Below, piece after piece: positions 53,400 through 61,021 of a stretch of 64,000 nt of DNA. The translations under genes were made by a program, and so were the position numbers. Numbering within the stretch: the first letter of the stretch is position 1; every line of letters begins with the position of its first letter. Source of the stretch: Oscillospiraceae bacterium (GTDB lineage: Bacteria; Bacillota; Clostridia; Oscillospirales; Acutalibacteraceae); the NCBI GenBank assembly GCA_022483045.1, contig JAKVOA010000001.1:457750-521749 (forward strand), in the 5' to 3' direction. The notes under the pieces were generated by a model. It was not told the origin of the DNA and ran no database searches. It saw only the letters and a list, made by a program, of their open reading frames with translations.

Positions 53400-53631
53400 A
53401 AATAAAGCGTTTTGGCTGGCATTGGTTCCGGCGGTTCTGCTGCTGGTACAGGTAGTGATAGCGCCTTTTGGGTACAACTGGGACTACGGAATTTGCAGTC
53501 AGGAGCTTACAGCGATTGTCAATGCGCTGTTTGCCGTGTTTGCAATTCTTGGTGTGGTCAACGACCCGACTACTGCCGGCGTCGGTGACAGCACCCAGGC
53601 ACTTTACTATCCGGAACCAAAAAAGAAATAA
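53371..53631 (+). CDS. Phage holin, phi-LC3 family
   Basis: An 86-residue holin. It has the family opening INWKVRVKNKAFWLALVPAV with a first membrane helix (about 12-32), a second (about 48-66), and the conserved GVVNDPTTAGVGDS and short charged tail. Holins permeabilise the membrane and let the lysin out. GGAGG is 10 bases before ATG 53371; longer readings from 53284 lie within the upstream gene. It closes the cassette, followed by a terminator. Confidence 0.9.
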   Translation: MKINWKVRVKNKAFWLALVPAVLLLVQVVIAPFGYNWDYGICSQELTAIVNALFAVFAILGVVNDPTTAGVGDSTQALYYPEPKKK

Positions 53632-53647
53632 GCAAAACATAAAAACA

Positions 53648-53688
53648 CCCCGCAGAAATGGCTTTTCGCTGCCTTTCTGTGGGGCGTT
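53648..53688. terminator. Bidirectional terminator after the holin gene
   Basis: CCCCGCAGAAA pairs with TTTCTGTGGGG (one G-T), followed by CGTTTT; the minus strand sees GGGGTGTTTTT. Confidence 0.8.
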
Positions 53689-53734
53689 TTGCTGTATACA
53701 CCTTTCCGGTGCAGTGCAAGAGGAACAAATAGGG

Positions 53735-54481
53735 TCATTCATTATAAAAGACAGAGTAGGCGGGGCTTTTTAAGGGGAGCACGCGGCTGCGGTAGTCCGG
53801 CATTATGCTTTCCAGCTCTGCGTAAAAAAACGGGGAGTGATCCGGGTGCAGAAAGTGAACGTATTCGTGCAGGACCACTGCCTGTACGCAGGGCAGCGGT
53901 GTTTCGAGCAGGCGGGTGCTCAGCGTAATGATATGTTTTGCGGGAATACAGCTGCCCCAGCGTGAGGTCATGCGCCGTATGCGCAGTGTGACCGCCTGCG
54001 GGATAGGTTTGTCCTGCAGCAGGTTTTCAGCCTGACGGGCAGTGTCACCGAAAACAGAAAAACAAACGGTGCGCAGCCATTTCTGCAACAGAGCCTGCCG
54101 CTTTTCCGTTTGGGTTTCAGCGGGGGCCTGCAGCAGCAAAGCTGTACCCTGCAGGGAGACTGCACAGTGGCTGGCTGTTTCATTTTGCAGGGTCCGTATC
54201 TGCCCCAGCAGGCGGAACTGCTCACCGGTTTGGTATTGATGTTTTGGCGGGAGCAGGACTTTGTGCTCCTGCAGCTTTCTGTGTGCGCTTTGCAGGAAGC
54301 TGCTTTTTTGTTGCAGAATACATTCTACTTCCGCTTTTGGCACGCGGCGGGGAGCGGAAACGACAGCGGTTCCGTCTTCCTGCAAATGAATATTTACATT
54401 TTTTACCGATTTATGTACTAAGATATAAGGGACTTCGGTCTTGCCGCACAACACCGTGCCGTGTATTACAGAAGCCGCCAC
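53735..54481 (-). CDS. YgjP-like (M48-type) metallopeptidase
   Basis: A 248-residue protein of the YgjP/DUF45 metallopeptidase family. The C-terminal third has RMTSRWGSC and the zinc motif HEYVH (in VLHEYVHFLHPDHS, about residues 206-219), with a downstream His after the helix. No signal peptide is seen. Family members in bacteria are of unknown substrate; some associate with DNA-repair or restriction loci. It converges on the phage cassette and is divergent from a MarR gene. Confidence 0.88.
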   Translation of the reverse strand: MAASVIHGTVLCGKTEVPYILVHKSVKNVNIHLQEDGTAVVSAPRRVPKAEVECILQQKSSFLQSAHRKLQEHKVLLPPKHQYQTGEQFRLLGQIRTLQNETASHCAVSLQGTALLLQAPAETQTEKRQALLQKWLRTVCFSVFGDTARQAENLLQDKPIPQAVTLRIRRMTSRWGSCIPAKHIITLSTRLLETPLPCVQAVVLHEYVHFLHPDHSPFFYAELESIMPDYRSRVLPLKSPAYSVFYNE

Positions 54482-54544
54482 TGAGATTTCCCCTCTCTAT
54501 TGTTTTTTGCTTATCATAGCACAAAGGAAGAAGGAACAAAAGGA

Positions 54545-54572
54545 TTGACATTCACAGTAAGTAGTTTATAAT
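54545..54572 (+). promoter_or_regulatory. Promoter of the MarR-ABC operon
   Basis: TTGACA (54545-54550) and TATAAT (54567-54572) are perfect consensus hexamers 16 bp apart. Confidence 0.85.
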
Positions 54573-54588
54573 ACTAAATTATTAAGAA

Positions 54589-54598
54589 TATTTAAATA
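54589..54598. promoter_or_regulatory. Possible MarR operator
   Basis: TATTTAAATA is a perfect palindrome at about +12, between the promoter and the MarR start. Confidence 0.35.
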
Positions 54599-54635
54599 CT
54601 TTATACATGCTACTTTTGAGGGAGGTGAAACGACT

Positions 54636-55070
54636 TTGGCAGACAATGGGCATGCCCGCTTGTTTGCGGCTGCCGGGCGGGTGCGCAGAAGTACTGGAAA
54701 ACTGCACCGCCTTTCCAGCATTACGCCGGGAGAGCTGTATGTGCTGTGCCATATTTTGCATTTGCAGCAGGACCATGAGCTGCGCGCCAGCGAGCTTGGC
54801 ACCCACATGCGCATGAGCCGGCCGGCGGTGAGCCAGGTGCTGCGCTCTTTAGAGAAAAAACATTTGATTGAGCGGGTCAACAGCGCAGAGGACCGGCGGG
54901 TTGTGTATGTGCATATCACCGATGACGGGCACCAGCGCTACCGCGAGCTGACCGCGCAGATTTCAGAGAAAATGGACCGTGTGCTCGGCCATATCGGCCC
55001 CGAAAAAGAAGAAGAGCTTACGCAGATTCTTAACGAACTTGCAGATGCAATGGACGAGGAGCTCAAGTGA
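54636..55070 (+). CDS. MarR-family regulator
   Basis: A 144-residue MarR protein. The winged helix has RASELGTHMRMSRPAVSQVL and EDRRVVYVHITDDG (wing) around residues 50-95. The start is TTG 54636 with GGAGGTG upstream. It is the first gene of an operon with two ABC exporter subunits, so it most likely represses the exporter until a toxic ligand binds. A palindrome in the leader may be its operator. Confidence 0.92.
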   Translation: MADNGHARLFAAAGRVRRSTGKLHRLSSITPGELYVLCHILHLQQDHELRASELGTHMRMSRPAVSQVLRSLEKKHLIERVNSAEDRRVVYVHITDDGHQRYRELTAQISEKMDRVLGHIGPEKEEELTQILNELADAMDEELK

Positions 55071-55113
55071 GATTTCGGCAGGTCATTTTTTATAAGCAGA
55101 AAGGAAGGAAAGC

Positions 55114-57336
55114 ATGCACAGAATTTCCTGTTACTTTAAAACGTACCTTGGGGCAATCATTCTGGCGGTGCTGCTGCTGTTTGGGCAGGCAATGTGTGAT
55201 TTGTCTTTGCCAAACTATATGAGCAATATCGTAAATATAGGTATTCAGCAGGGCGGCATTACAGATGCTGCGCCAGATGCCCTAAGCGCAAAAGGACTCC
55301 GGTTTTTTGAGCACTTTATGACAACCGGGCAGAAATCTGTCATCGACAAAAGTTATACGTTGGCGAAAACGGGTACCCAGACAGCCCGCTACCCGCAAAA
55401 TGCCAAAGAGGATATTTATATGCTTAGCAGCAGCGCCGACCGCCAGGCGGTCAGCGCTGTGTTTGGAGAAAACACCTGGACTTTTATTAAGACAATGGAG
55501 TCCCTGCAAAGTACCCTTGGCAGTAAAGCCTCTACAGCGCAGAACAGTAGCTCCTCGACAGATATCAGCAACATGGACTTTTCCAAGCTGTATCAGATAG
55601 AGCCGCTGCTTCAAAAAGTGCCGCAACAGACCTTTGCAGATGCACAGAAAAAAGCGGCACAGGTGCAGAGCAGTATGAAGCTGCAGAGCGGCACCGTGCT
55701 GGTAAAAGCTTTTTATAAAGAACTTGGTGTAGATACCGCGAAAATTGAGCAGAACTATATCATTAAAGAGGGGCTGATGATGCTGCTCTTTACGCTGGGC
55801 AGCGCTCTGGCCGCTATTTTAGTGGGCCTATTGGCTTCCCGCGTTTCCGCCGGCATAGGGCGTGACCTGCGGCGGGACGTGTTCCACCGTGTCAATTATT
55901 TTTCCAATACCGAATTTGATAAATTCAGCACTGCCTCGCTGATTACGCGCACGACAAATGATATTACACAGGTACAGATGGTTGTACTCATGGGAATCCG
56001 CATGCTTTTCTATGCGCCGATGATGGCGATTGGCGGCATTACCATGGCAGTGCGCAAGAGTGTTTCTATGACATGGATTATTGCGCTGGCGGTAATTGTG
56101 CTTGTCGGCTTGGTTTGTGTGCTCTTCTCTATTGCACTGCCGCGCTTTAAAAAGATGCAGAGCTTAATTGACCGCATGAATTTGGTGGCACGTGAAAACT
56201 TGACGGGCCTGATGGTGACGCGTGCTTTCAGCAATCAACAGTTTGAGGAAGATCGCTTTGATAAGGCCAACCGCGACCTGACAGACAACCAGCGCTTTGT
56301 CAACCGGCTGATGTCTATTTTAATGCCGGCAATGATGTTTGTGATGAATGGTATTTCCCTGCTGATTGTCTGGGTGGGTGCACATCAGGTGGCAGAGAGC
56401 CAGATTCAGGTTGGTGATATGATGGCCTATATGCAGTACGCCATGCAGATTATCATCAGCTTCCTGTTTATTTCGGCAATCTTCATTTTCCTGCCGCGCG
56501 CCTCAGTTTCTGCCGGGCGTATCGCAGATGTTATTGAAACAGAACCGTCCATAAAAGACCCGCCGGCACCCAAGGCATTTGACCCCGACAAAAAGGGCGT
56601 GGTCGAGTTTCACAATGTCAGCTTCCATTACAGCGGCGCACAGGAAGATGTGCTGCAGGATATCAGCTTTACAGCCCAGCCAGGCCAGACAACGGCTTTT
56701 ATCGGCTCGACTGGCTCTGGCAAGAGCACACTGATCAATCTGATTCCGCGCTTTTATGACGTGACCGGCGGCTCTGTGCTGGTAGAGGGACGTGACGTGC
56801 GCGACGTGACGCAGAAAGACCTGCGCAGGCGTATCGGCTATGTTCCGCAGAAAGGCGTGCTGCTGACCGGCAGTGTGGCTTCCAATTTGCGCTATGGCAA
56901 AGACGACGCAACACAGCAAGACCTGCACGAAGCGGCGCAGGTGGCACAGGCGACAGAGTTTATCGATGCTATGCCGCACGGTATGGAGACCGAAATCGCG
57001 CAGGGTGGCAGCAATGTTTCTGGTGGGCAGAAGCAGCGCCTGTCTATTGCGCGCGCACTGGCTACAAAAGCGCAGATTTACATTTTTGACGACAGCTTTT
57101 CTGCACTGGACTTTAAGACAGACGCGGCGCTGCGGGCTGCGCTGAAAAAGCAGATCAGCGGCGCAACCGTGCTTTTGGTAGCACAGCGTGTTTCCACAAT
57201 TATGGACGCTGACCAGATTGTTGTATTGGATGAGGGCAGAATTGTCGGCCGGGGCACGCACCGCGAGCTGCTGAAAAACTGCCGGACGTACTATGAAATT
57301 GCTTCGAGCCAGCTGACAAAGGAGGAATTAGCATGA
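55114..57336 (+). CDS. ABC exporter half-transporter, first subunit (non-catalytic site)
   Basis: A 740-residue half-ABC transporter: six membrane helices and a C-terminal ATPase. Between helices 1 and 2 sits an extra extracellular region of about 170 residues (roughly 40-215), rich in Ser/Gln, which is unusual for this family. Walker A is GSTGSGKST (531-539) and the signature is VSGGQKQRLS. Walker B ends in DD (D660) where a catalytic Glu is expected, which marks the degenerate partner of a heterodimeric exporter. The next gene overlaps by 4 bases. AGGAAGGAAA precedes the ATG. Confidence 0.93.
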   Translation: MHRISCYFKTYLGAIILAVLLLFGQAMCDLSLPNYMSNIVNIGIQQGGITDAAPDALSAKGLRFFEHFMTTGQKSVIDKSYTLAKTGTQTARYPQNAKEDIYMLSSSADRQAVSAVFGENTWTFIKTMESLQSTLGSKASTAQNSSSSTDISNMDFSKLYQIEPLLQKVPQQTFADAQKKAAQVQSSMKLQSGTVLVKAFYKELGVDTAKIEQNYIIKEGLMMLLFTLGSALAAILVGLLASRVSAGIGRDLRRDVFHRVNYFSNTEFDKFSTASLITRTTNDITQVQMVVLMGIRMLFYAPMMAIGGITMAVRKSVSMTWIIALAVIVLVGLVCVLFSIALPRFKKMQSLIDRMNLVARENLTGLMVTRAFSNQQFEEDRFDKANRDLTDNQRFVNRLMSILMPAMMFVMNGISLLIVWVGAHQVAESQIQVGDMMAYMQYAMQIIISFLFISAIFIFLPRASVSAGRIADVIETEPSIKDPPAPKAFDPDKKGVVEFHNVSFHYSGAQEDVLQDISFTAQPGQTTAFIGSTGSGKSTLINLIPRFYDVTGGSVLVEGRDVRDVTQKDLRRRIGYVPQKGVLLTGSVASNLRYGKDDATQQDLHEAAQVAQATEFIDAMPHGMETEIAQGGSNVSGGQKQRLSIARALATKAQIYIFDDSFSALDFKTDAALRAALKKQISGATVLLVAQRVSTIMDADQIVVLDEGRIVGRGTHRELLKNCRTYYEIASSQLTKEELA

Positions 57337-59213
57337 GTGAAATGCAAACCTCCAGACCGCCCCGGCGCCGCGGCCCTATGGGCCATGGGCCAATGGGTGT
57401 ACCCGGCGAAAAAGCCAAGGACCTTTCCGGTACGTTTAAAAAGCTGCTGCATTATATGAGCAGACATAAATTCAAAATCATTCTGGTACTGATCTTTGCC
57501 GTATGTTCCACCATCTTTATGATTGTGGGGCCAAAAATTCTAGGCAAAGCTACCACAGAAATCTTTACCGGCCTAGTCAACCAGATTTCCGGCACAGGTG
57601 AGGGTATCAATTTTGTCCGCATCGCGCAGATTCTGCTGTTCCTGCTGACAATCTATTTAATCAGCGCGGCTTTTAGCTACGCACAGGGCTGGATTATGAC
57701 CGGGGTCACCATGGACGTGACCTACTGCCTGCGCCGCGATATCGCGGCAAAGATTCAGCGCCTGCCGTTTTCTTATTATGATACCACGACAAATGGCGAG
57801 GTGCTGTCGCGCCTGACCAATGATGTTGATACCATTTCCCAGAGCCTCAACCAGTCTTTGACACAGATTATCACCAGTGTTACACAGCTGATCGGCATTC
57901 TTATTATGATGTTTTCTATCAACTGGAAAATGTCGTTGGTGGCCCTGTGCATTGTGCCCCTTTCTGCTTTGGTAATTATGCTGGTAGTCAAGCATTCACA
58001 GAAATACTATAAGCAGCAGCAGGACTATCTGGGCCACGTCAACGGCCATATCGAGGAAATGTATGGCAGCCATGTGATTGTGCAGGCCTTTAACGGAGAA
58101 GAGAAAAACGAAGAGGCATTTTCGGATTACAATGAAAATTTATACCATTCCGCATGGAAAAGCCAGTTTTTCTCCAGCATGATGCAGCCGATTATGGCCT
58201 TTATCGGCAATGTCGGTTTTGTAGCCATCTGTATTTTAGGTGGCTGGTATGCGATACAGGGCGCCATCACAGTCGGCGATATCCAGGCATTTACGCAGTA
58301 TGTGCGTCAGTTTACGCAGCCCATTCAGCAGGTAGCAAACATCTCTAATGTGCTGCAGTCTACAGCAGCGGCTGCCGAGCGCGTCTTTGACTTCTTGGAA
58401 GAAAAAGAGGAACCTGCAGAAAGCAAAAATGCGATTACTCTGAATACAACCGACAAACCGGATACAGAACTGAACGTGCATATCAACGGCAGCGTGCAGT
58501 TTGCGCATGTCAGCTTTGGCTATACACCGGAAAAGCAGATTATCCATGATTTCTGCGCGACTGTAGAGCCGGGCCAGCGTGTTGCCATTGTCGGCCCGAC
58601 CGGCGCAGGCAAAACGACCATGGTAAAGCTGCTGATGCGTTTTTATGATGTCAACAGCGGCGCCATTTTGGTAGATGGCTATGATATCCGCGACTTTAAG
58701 CGGCATGACCTGCGCATGCTGTTTGGCATGGTGCTGCAGGACACTTGGCTTTACAACGCCTCTATCCGCGAAAACATCCGCTATGGCTGCCGCAACGCGA
58801 CAGATGAGCAGATTGCTGCTGCCGCAAAGAGCGCCCAGGTAGACCACTTTGTGCGCACAATGCCGGGTGGGTACGACATGATTTTAAATGAAGAAGCAAG
58901 CAATATCAGCCAGGGGCAGAAACAGCTTTTGACGATTGCCCGGGCTTTTCTCGCTGACCCACAGATCTTGATTCTGGATGAGGCCACTTCCAGTGTAGAT
59001 ACCCGTACAGAAATCTTGATTCAGCGCGCGATGGATGAACTGATGAAGGGCCGCACCTCGTTCATTATTGCGCACCGCTTGTCGACTATTCGTGACGCAG
59101 ACCTAATCCTTGTTATGGACCACGGCGATATTGTCGAGCAGGGCACACATGAATCTCTGCTGGCAAAGGGTGGCTTTTACGCCAACCTTTACAACAGCCA
59201 GTTTGCCGACTGA
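57333..59213 (+). CDS. ABC exporter half-transporter, second subunit (catalytic)
   Basis: A 626-residue half-transporter and the partner of the upstream gene. It begins with a short Arg/Pro/Gly-rich cytoplasmic stretch (PPRRRGPMGHGPMG), then six membrane helices, then the ATPase with Walker A GPTGAGKTT (421-429), signature ISQGQKQ and the complete Walker B LDEATSSVD (E550). It therefore carries the hydrolytically competent site. Heterodimers of this type (LmrCD, BmrCD) export drugs or lipids; the actual substrate is unknown. The MarR gene upstream suggests drug-inducible use. Confidence 0.94.
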   Translation: MSEMQTSRPPRRRGPMGHGPMGVPGEKAKDLSGTFKKLLHYMSRHKFKIILVLIFAVCSTIFMIVGPKILGKATTEIFTGLVNQISGTGEGINFVRIAQILLFLLTIYLISAAFSYAQGWIMTGVTMDVTYCLRRDIAAKIQRLPFSYYDTTTNGEVLSRLTNDVDTISQSLNQSLTQIITSVTQLIGILIMMFSINWKMSLVALCIVPLSALVIMLVVKHSQKYYKQQQDYLGHVNGHIEEMYGSHVIVQAFNGEEKNEEAFSDYNENLYHSAWKSQFFSSMMQPIMAFIGNVGFVAICILGGWYAIQGAITVGDIQAFTQYVRQFTQPIQQVANISNVLQSTAAAAERVFDFLEEKEEPAESKNAITLNTTDKPDTELNVHINGSVQFAHVSFGYTPEKQIIHDFCATVEPGQRVAIVGPTGAGKTTMVKLLMRFYDVNSGAILVDGYDIRDFKRHDLRMLFGMVLQDTWLYNASIRENIRYGCRNATDEQIAAAAKSAQVDHFVRTMPGGYDMILNEEASNISQGQKQLLTIARAFLADPQILILDEATSSVDTRTEILIQRAMDELMKGRTSFIIAHRLSTIRDADLILVMDHGDIVEQGTHESLLAKGGFYANLYNSQFAD

Positions 59214-59226
59214 TTTGTCGAAAAAG

Positions 59227-59269
59227 ATGGACCGTTTGCAGGCTTTGTCCTGCAGCGGCCCATTTTTTA
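59227..59269 (+). terminator. Terminator of the ABC exporter operon
   Basis: ATGGACCGTTTGCAGG pairs imperfectly with CCTGCAGCGGCCCAT, followed by TTTTTT. Confidence 0.8.
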
Positions 59270-59553
59270 TGTGAAATAATTTTTTAGAAAACGAAATGCC
59301 TAAAAAGCCGCTTCTCTTCTGTCATATTGTAATGATTTTGTAACTTATCAAACGTGAGAACATAAGGAATTTCAACAAAGCGGATGTTGAAAGCGGGGAA
59401 AATTCCACCCCATTCGCCCAAAATGGCGGGCGAAAGGCCTTTTTTGGTTGAAAACACAGTTGAAAATGTTGAAGACTTTTAAACAGGAAGTATTTTACAT
59501 GCGGTAAGAACAAAAGTTATGTAAACCTTTGAAATGGAATGAGAAAAAAGAAC

Positions 59554-59582
59554 TTGAAAATATGCTCAATTAAGTTCATAAT
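59554..59582 (+). promoter_or_regulatory. Probable promoter of the DUF4358 gene
   Basis: TTGAAA (59554-59559) and CATAAT (59577-59582) are spaced by 17 bp. Confidence 0.5.
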
Positions 59583-59648
59583 TAGAATTATTATTTAGTT
59601 AGAATCCCGTAAAATAAGAGAATCATATCGTAGGAGGCTAAAATACCT

Positions 59649-60155
59649 ATGAAAATCCGTGTGAAGCCCCGGTGGATCCTTCTTTCAGTTTTTGCAGTTG
59701 TGGCGGCAGCTTGTGTAGTGTTTGTGGGAGTACACACGCTATATGTGCAGCATAAAGAGAACAGCCGCCCCCCTGCGGGGGAACTGGCAGCGCAGATTGT
59801 GCAGGAGATTGGCTGTGAAGACAGCTATACGCAGGTGCCGAATGCTTCTGTGCAGAAATATTATCCATTTACCGGCAGTGTGGTCGAAAGTCAGGGCATG
59901 TGGCTTTCTAAGGAAAGCAGCAAGGCTGGTGAGCTGTGCTGCTTTCGCCTGCGCAGTACCGCGGACGCCCAGCAAGCCAAAAAAGTCATTGGCAGCCGCC
60001 TGCAGCGAAAAGCGCAGGCTTTTCTCGGGGTCAGCCGCGACCAGTATCAGCTGGTACAGCAGGCAGCGGTGGTGCAGAAAGACCGCTACTTACTGGTGGC
60101 TGTTTCCGGCGACCCGCAGGCTGAAATCGATATTTTTCAAAAACTTCTAAAATAA
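59649..60155 (+). CDS. DUF4358 family membrane-anchored protein
   Basis: A 168-residue protein with an N-terminal signal anchor (about 9-32) and an extracellular domain of the DUF4358 type, which in Clostridia is often described as lipoprotein-like and of unknown role. Recognisable parts are YYPFTGSVVESQGMWL and the end AVVQKDRYLLVAVSGDPQ. GGAGGCT lies 11 bases before the ATG. It stands alone between an AT-rich gap and tRNA-Gly. Confidence 0.75.
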   Translation: MKIRVKPRWILLSVFAVVAAACVVFVGVHTLYVQHKENSRPPAGELAAQIVQEIGCEDSYTQVPNASVQKYYPFTGSVVESQGMWLSKESSKAGELCCFRLRSTADAQQAKKVIGSRLQRKAQAFLGVSRDQYQLVQQAAVVQKDRYLLVAVSGDPQAEIDIFQKLLK

Positions 60156-60156
60156 C

Positions 60157-60185
60157 TTGCAGCAGTATCTGTTTTGTGCTATAAT
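60157..60185 (+). promoter_or_regulatory. Promoter of tRNA-Gly
   Basis: TTGCAG (60157-60162) and TATAAT (60180-60185) are spaced by 17 bp, ending 11 bases before the tRNA. Confidence 0.75.
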
Positions 60186-60196
60186 TTCTCTGTTAT

Positions 60197-60270
60197 GCAG
60201 AAGTAGTTCAGTGGCAGAATACCAGCTTCCCAAGCTGAGGATGCGGGTTCGATTCCCGTCTTCTGCTCCA
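60197..60270 (+). tRNA. tRNA-Gly, anticodon CCC
   Basis: A 74-base cloverleaf with GCAGAAG/CTTCTGC acceptor, D-arm AGTTCAGTGGCAGAAT, anticodon loop TTCCCAA (CCC at 60229-60231), T-arm GCGGGTTCGATTCCCGT and encoded CCA. The anticodon stem has one C-A mismatch at its base. CCC reads GGG codons. Confidence 0.95.
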
Positions 60271-60274
60271 AGTG

Positions 60275-60319
60275 AAAAGTCCCCGAAAGCCTTGAAACAT
60301 CTGGCTTTCGGGGACTTTT
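60275..60319 (+). terminator. Terminator of tRNA-Gly
   Basis: A perfect 17-bp stem (60275-60291 with 60303-60319; AAAAGTCCCCGAAAGCC) and 11-base loop, followed by a T-run. Confidence 0.93.
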
Positions 60320-60466
60320 GTATTTTCATCTGATGATTTTTTTCAAGGTGGCTGCAAGGCAAAGTCCCTTGCCTTCTCTGCGACGGCGTGTTATTCTTTC
60401 TTTAGCGCGAGGCGCACAGCGGTGCACCAACTCCCCAAAACCGGGTCGCTTTGGAAAGGAAAAGCC

Positions 60467-60901
60467 ATGAAGATTACTTACCGTGAAAGCAAAGAATTTA
60501 CGCCCGCCCAGCTCGAGGACCTGTTTTCTTCCGTAAAATGGGAGTCCGGCAAGTACCCAAACCGCTTGGCAGAGGGAATGAAAAACTCATCAGTTGTGAT
60601 TTCTGCATGGGACAGAGACACCCTTGTCGGTTTGGTGAGAAGCTTAGATGATGGGGCCACGACGGCGTTCCTTCATTACCTGCTGGTAAGGCCGGCCTAT
60701 CAGAAACTGAGAATCGGATATGCCCTGATGGAAAAAATGATGAGGCACTACACCGATTTTCTGTATGTCAAAATTATGCCATCAGATAAGGCAGTTGTTC
60801 CGTTCTATCAGAAATTTGGGTTTAAGAATTTCGACAATTATTGTGCCTTAGAGGTTAAAAATCTGGGCCGAGTTGCAGACAAAATACCCAGCGGCAGATA
60901 A
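60467..60901 (+). CDS. GNAT N-acetyltransferase
   Basis: A 144-residue GNAT protein, smaller than the one at 15.9 kb and of another subgroup. The acetyl-CoA loop is QKLRIGYALMEKMM (about residues 85-98) after HYLLVRPA, and the C-terminal part PFYQKFGFKNFD is standard. The start ATG 60467 has GGAAAGGA upstream. The substrate is unknown. It is separated from tRNA-Gly by a terminator and converges on the GH31 gene. Confidence 0.87.
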   Translation: MKITYRESKEFTPAQLEDLFSSVKWESGKYPNRLAEGMKNSSVVISAWDRDTLVGLVRSLDDGATTAFLHYLLVRPAYQKLRIGYALMEKMMRHYTDFLYVKIMPSDKAVVPFYQKFGFKNFDNYCALEVKNLGRVADKIPSGR

Positions 60902-60949
60902 AATTGCGCCTGTCCTGTTCAGGTAGCCCTAAAAACGCAAATACAAAAA

Positions 60950-60988
60950 CGCAGAGCCGAGGATAAAATCCATCTGCTCTGCGCCTTT
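60950..60988. terminator. Bidirectional terminator between GNAT and GH31 genes
   Basis: CGCAGAGC (60950-60957) pairs with GCTCTGCG (60976-60983); the minus strand then reads TTTTTG and the plus strand CCTTTTC. Confidence 0.7.
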
Positions 60989-61021
60989 TCTATCTCTTTT
61001 GTGAGGACTGATTGTTCATCC

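Larger units (their letters stand above)
59214..59648 (+). other. AT-rich gap between the ABC operon and the DUF4358 gene
   Basis: No gene is supported here. It contains the ABC operon terminator (59227-59269), a TTCGCCC/GGGCGAA hairpin (59413-59434), and a promoter-like pair near 59554-59582. Short minus-strand readings lack ribosome sites. Confidence 0.6.

Noticed and set aside
50575..53631. Calling the cassette a complete tailocin or prophage
   Set aside because: No sheath, tube, baseplate core, capsid, terminase or integrase gene is present in the window.
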